Below are positions 60,987-64,000 of a stretch of 64,000 nt of DNA, piece after piece. Below the pieces are notes generated by a model that saw nothing but the letters and a program-made list of their open reading frames with translations, searched no databases and had not been told where the DNA came from. The position numbers were made by a program, and so were the translations under genes. Each line of letters begins with the position of its first letter. Positions within the stretch are counted from its first letter, which is position 1. The stretch is from Clostridiales bacterium (GTDB lineage: Bacteria; Bacillota; Clostridia; Christensenellales; Borkfalkiaceae), in the NCBI GenBank assembly GCA_015055655.1, contig SVHW01000005.1:35979-99978 (forward strand), written 5' to 3'.

Positions 60987-61712
60987 ATGAAACTGATGGA
61001 AATATTGCAATTATTTTTGCAAAAAATCAACTGTATAGAGGCGAAAAACACGGTCGATTACGTTTGTGGGGACGGCGCGGCGTTGCCGTTGCCCCTGTCC
61101 ACGCAAGAAGAAAACGAAACGCTGACAAAAATGTTTTGCGGCGAGGACGTGGAACGGGAAAAGGCGAAAGCCGATTTAATCCAACACAATTTGCGTTTGG
61201 TGGTGTATATCGCGCGCAAATTTGATAACACGGGCGTGGATAACGACGATTTAATTTCCATCGGTACTATCGGGCTGATAAAGGCGATAAATTCGTTTAA
61301 GACGGATAAAAATATCAAGCTCGCCACGTACGCGTCGCGTTGTATAGAAAACGAGATACTGATGTATTTGCGCCGTGTTGCGCGTTTGAAAAGCGAAGTG
61401 TCTTTTGACGAACCGCTAAACACCGATTTTGACGGCAACGAGTTGTTATTGTCGGACGTGTTAGGCACGTCGGCGGATACGGTGTACGGCGATATTGAAG
61501 CAAACGCGGAAAAGGAACAGCTTCGGGAAGCCTTAAAAAAGCTGACGGATAGAGAACGGAAAATTATGAGTTTGCGTTTTGGATTAGGCGGTGGAGAGGA
61601 GATGACGCAAAAGGACGTTGCGGATTTGTTGGGGATATCGCAAAGCTACATATCACGGCTGGAAAAGAAGATTATTTTACGGTTAAAAAAAGAGATAGCG
61701 AAAATGGAATAA
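60987..61712 (+). CDS. sigE: Sporulation sigma factor SigE
   Basis: Mother-cell sigma factor made as a pro-protein. The N-terminal about 25 residues are the pro-sequence region. Region 2 has [20 protein letters not shown] and [41 protein letters not shown] is characteristic of SigE; region 4 [14 protein letters not shown]. 241 residues. Starts 10 nt after spoIIGA behind GAGGAGAG. sigG, which usually follows, is absent: the next gene is on the opposite strand. Confidence 0.95.
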   Translation: MKLMEILQLFLQKINCIEAKNTVDYVCGDGAALPLPLSTQEENETLTKMFCGEDVEREKAKADLIQHNLRLVVYIARKFDNTGVDNDDLISIGTIGLIKAINSFKTDKNIKLATYASRCIENEILMYLRRVARLKSEVSFDEPLNTDFDGNELLLSDVLGTSADTVYGDIEANAEKEQLREALKKLTDRERKIMSLRFGLGGGEEMTQKDVADLLGISQSYISRLEKKIILRLKKEIAKME

Positions 61713-61742
61713 AAAAGGCAGAGCTTTGGGCTCTGCCTTTTT
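61712..61742. terminator. Bidirectional terminator between sigE and the YwaF-like gene
   Basis: AAAAAGGCAGAG and CTCTGCCTTTTT are perfect 12-bp arms with a 7-nt loop. Confidence 0.93.
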
Positions 61743-61757
61743 ACGTAAGTATTTCGT

Positions 61758-62567
61758 TTATTCGTTTTCCTGTTCCGTTTGCGCGGTTGCGGCTTCCGCT
61801 TCCACCAAGGAGGGGGTTACGTCGTCCGTGTGCGCTTGCTTTGCGGCGCGTTTTTCTTTGAAAAAATCGATAATCGGTTTGATAAAACAAAGGGTGACGC
61901 ACAGCAAGATAAGACAGGCGTAGTGGGCGATATACACCAACCAACCGTGGTCTTTGTTGAGGAAAGGCAACCCGTTTTGCGGCGGCCCGACGACGTACAT
62001 AAAATTGATTTTACCGCTGCCGTCGTCCACGACGCTGTTGATGTAAATCGCGAAGAACATCAATACCAGCAAAAATTTCAAACAGTTCACGTAATCGCTC
62101 GCTTTCCATTTCAATTCTTTGGAGATAAGCATATGTAAAGCAAACACGGTGATAGCGACGTGGTATAAGAAATATTGCGCGGTGATAATCCACATCCCGT
62201 TTCTCGACGAATCGGTGGCGATAAGGAGGGCAGCCACACCGCCGAACAAACAGCTGGGCAGCATAAACGAGAGGATAAATCTACGCAATTTCTCGTTTTT
62301 TGCGATATTGACGATAAGGATGAAGATAATCTGTATCGAGCAAAGGTGGAAAGGCAGGTCGGTTTTCGGGAGAACGCCGCCGTGCGTATCCTCGTTTTGT
62401 ATGATATAGTAGAAAATTTTAATAATTTCCGAGCAAATCCCGACGATAAGCAATGTTTTGCAAATGGTGGAGAATTTTAATTTTCTCGAAAAAATCGTCA
62501 AGACAACGATAAGTGCGATAGAAACCGCCAGTAAGATAAGATGCTTCGTGCCAAAAAGGGGATGCAT
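61758..62567 (-). CDS. YwaF/TMEM164-like integral membrane protein
   Basis: 269 residues with about seven hydrophobic helices and a charged tail (EKRAAKQAHTDDVTPSLVEA). TDLPFHLCSIQIIFIL (about 89-104) and the GLPFLNKDHGWL loop fit the YwaF/TMEM164 group; the function is unknown. ATG 62567 follows AAAGGAG on this strand; the ORF runs further upstream into mnmA. 16 nt after the mnmA stop, so likely cotranscribed. Related in layout to the protein at 17836. Confidence 0.5.
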   Translation of the reverse strand: MHPLFGTKHLILLAVSIALIVVLTIFSRKLKFSTICKTLLIVGICSEIIKIFYYIIQNEDTHGGVLPKTDLPFHLCSIQIIFILIVNIAKNEKLRRFILSFMLPSCLFGGVAALLIATDSSRNGMWIITAQYFLYHVAITVFALHMLISKELKWKASDYVNCLKFLLVLMFFAIYINSVVDDGSGKINFMYVVGPPQNGLPFLNKDHGWLVYIAHYACLILLCVTLCFIKPIIDFFKEKRAAKQAHTDDVTPSLVEAEAATAQTEQENE

Positions 62568-62583
62568 AATTTTTACTCCTTTG

Positions 62584-63714
<1,131 letters not shown>

Positions 63715-63732
63715 TTACACCAATTTGGGAAT

Positions 63733-63738
63733 ATTATA
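63733..63738 (-). promoter_or_regulatory. Extended -10 box of mnmA
   Basis: On the minus strand ATGCTATAAT: TGC plus a perfect TATAAT. The -35 at 17 bp (TTTCAT) is weak. Confidence 0.55.
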
Positions 63739-63748
63739 GCATAAACGC

Positions 63749-63778
63749 TTGCAAAATGAAAGCGAAAAATAGTAAAAT
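63749..63778 (+). promoter_or_regulatory. Possible promoter of tRNA-Arg
   Basis: TTGCAA (63749-63754), 18 bp, TAAAAT (63773-63778), about 40 bp before the tRNA. Confidence 0.4.
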
Positions 63779-63816
63779 ATAAATGCTTTTTGAAAAATAA
63801 TTAACAAAAGCGACGC

Positions 63817-63893
63817 GTATCCGTAGCTCAGCTGGATAGAGCACAAGCCTCCGACGCTTGGTGTCGTTGGTTCAAATCCAATCGGGTACACCA
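63817..63893 (+). tRNA. tRNA-Arg (anticodon CCG)
   Basis: Cloverleaf: acceptor GTATCCG/CGGGTAC (one T-G pair), D arm GCTC...GAGC, anticodon stem CAAGC/GCTTG with loop CTCCGAC, T arm GTTGG-TTCAAAT-CCAAT, discriminator A and encoded CCA. The anticodon CCG reads CGG. The last seven bases are the start of a long inverted repeat. Confidence 0.95.
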
Positions 63894-63930
63894 AAGCCCC
63901 CACCTCAAACGAGGTGGGGGCTTTGGTGTA
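63887..63930. repeat. 20-bp perfect inverted repeat starting in the tRNA 3' end
   Basis: Arms 63887-63906 and 63911-63930 pair without mismatch around an AAAC loop. The left arm begins with TACACCA, the 3' end of tRNA-Arg. There is no T run after it. The final 70 bp to the window end hold only another small CAACGTG/CACGTTG stem. Confidence 0.9.
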
Positions 63931-64000
63931 ATTGGTAAGAAGAAACAACGTGTTCACGTTGGTTCACGCGACGAGCGAGAAAGGGTTAAGTGAAAAAAAC

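Noticed and set aside
63887..63930. tRNA attachment site of an integrated element
   Set aside because: The copy of the tRNA end is inverted, not direct, and no integrase is visible before the window ends.
63715..63957. 80-residue minus-strand ORF with IGFEPTTPSVGGLCSIQLSYG-like text
   Set aside because: It is the antisense translation of the tRNA-Arg region, a well-known false ORF type.

Overview
The window looks like a chromosomal core segment of an anaerobic, spore-forming member of the Clostridia (Bacillota), probably an uncultured gut-type lineage of medium GC. The evidence is the Gram-positive gene order (pyrH-frr-uppS-cdsA-dxr-rseP; ylxM-ffh-rpsP-khpA-rimM; comM-dprA-topA-trmFO-hslV-hslU; plsX-rnc-smc-ftsY), the sporulation pair spoIIGA-sigE, a rubrerythrin with two rubredoxin-type sites, consensus sigma-A promoters and strong AGGAG ribosome binding sites. 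The exact lineage cannot be fixed from the sequence alone.

Layout: 1-2806 holds the end of a DUF815 AAA+ ATPase, then ilvA and ridA, a functional pair (ridA removes the reactive enamine made by ilvA) separated by a 124-bp tandem repeat. 2986-8447 is the pyrH to rseP block for UMP, ribosome recycling, undecaprenyl phosphate, CDP-diacylglycerol, isoprenoids and membrane proteolysis. 8544-11669 is the SRP, ribosomal protein S16 and ribosome maturation block. 11663-21186 is accessory: thiT behind a TPP riboswitch, a YfbR-like nucleotidase, a lipoprotein HtrA-like protease, a degenerate FtsK-like protein, mutY, a flavoprotein, two membrane transport genes, and a CaCA exchanger behind a yybP-ykoY (Mn2+) riboswitch. 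21225-31659 carries rplS with a leader RNA, comM, dprA, topA, trmFO, hslVU, hisS and trxA. 31807-41945 carries rubrerythrin, a cardiolipin synthase, a YhaO/YhaN nuclease pair and a heterodimeric ABC exporter. 42424-59401 holds mnmG and dnaA on the minus strand, then recF, a PHP phosphoesterase, a VanW protein, asnS, plsX, rnc, smc, ftsY, trmD, rbgA, rnhB and yraN. 59572-63893 holds a tandem-HTH regulator, spoIIGA-sigE, a YwaF-like membrane protein, mnmA and tRNA-Arg(CCG).

Most genes point rightwards in short operons, many closed by clear intrinsic terminators. The usual rpsP-khpA-rimM-trmD-rplS-rbgA-rnhB-yraN-comM-dprA-topA superoperon is present but cut into pieces and reshuffled. dnaA is divergent from recF with no dnaN between them.

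The most unusual content is non-coding. At least two families of hairpin-rich repeats sit directly behind stop codons. Family R1 (behind ilvA, rpsP and the second ABC gene) keeps a nested two-stem shape although the stem sequences differ, and it has been amplified into 124-bp and 141-bp tandem arrays. Family R2 (behind the DUF815 gene, topA and smc) has a GCGGTG-AGC-CACCGC hairpin, and between smc and ftsY two R2 copies flank a run of six further back-to-back hairpins. No CRISPR array, insertion sequence or prophage was seen.
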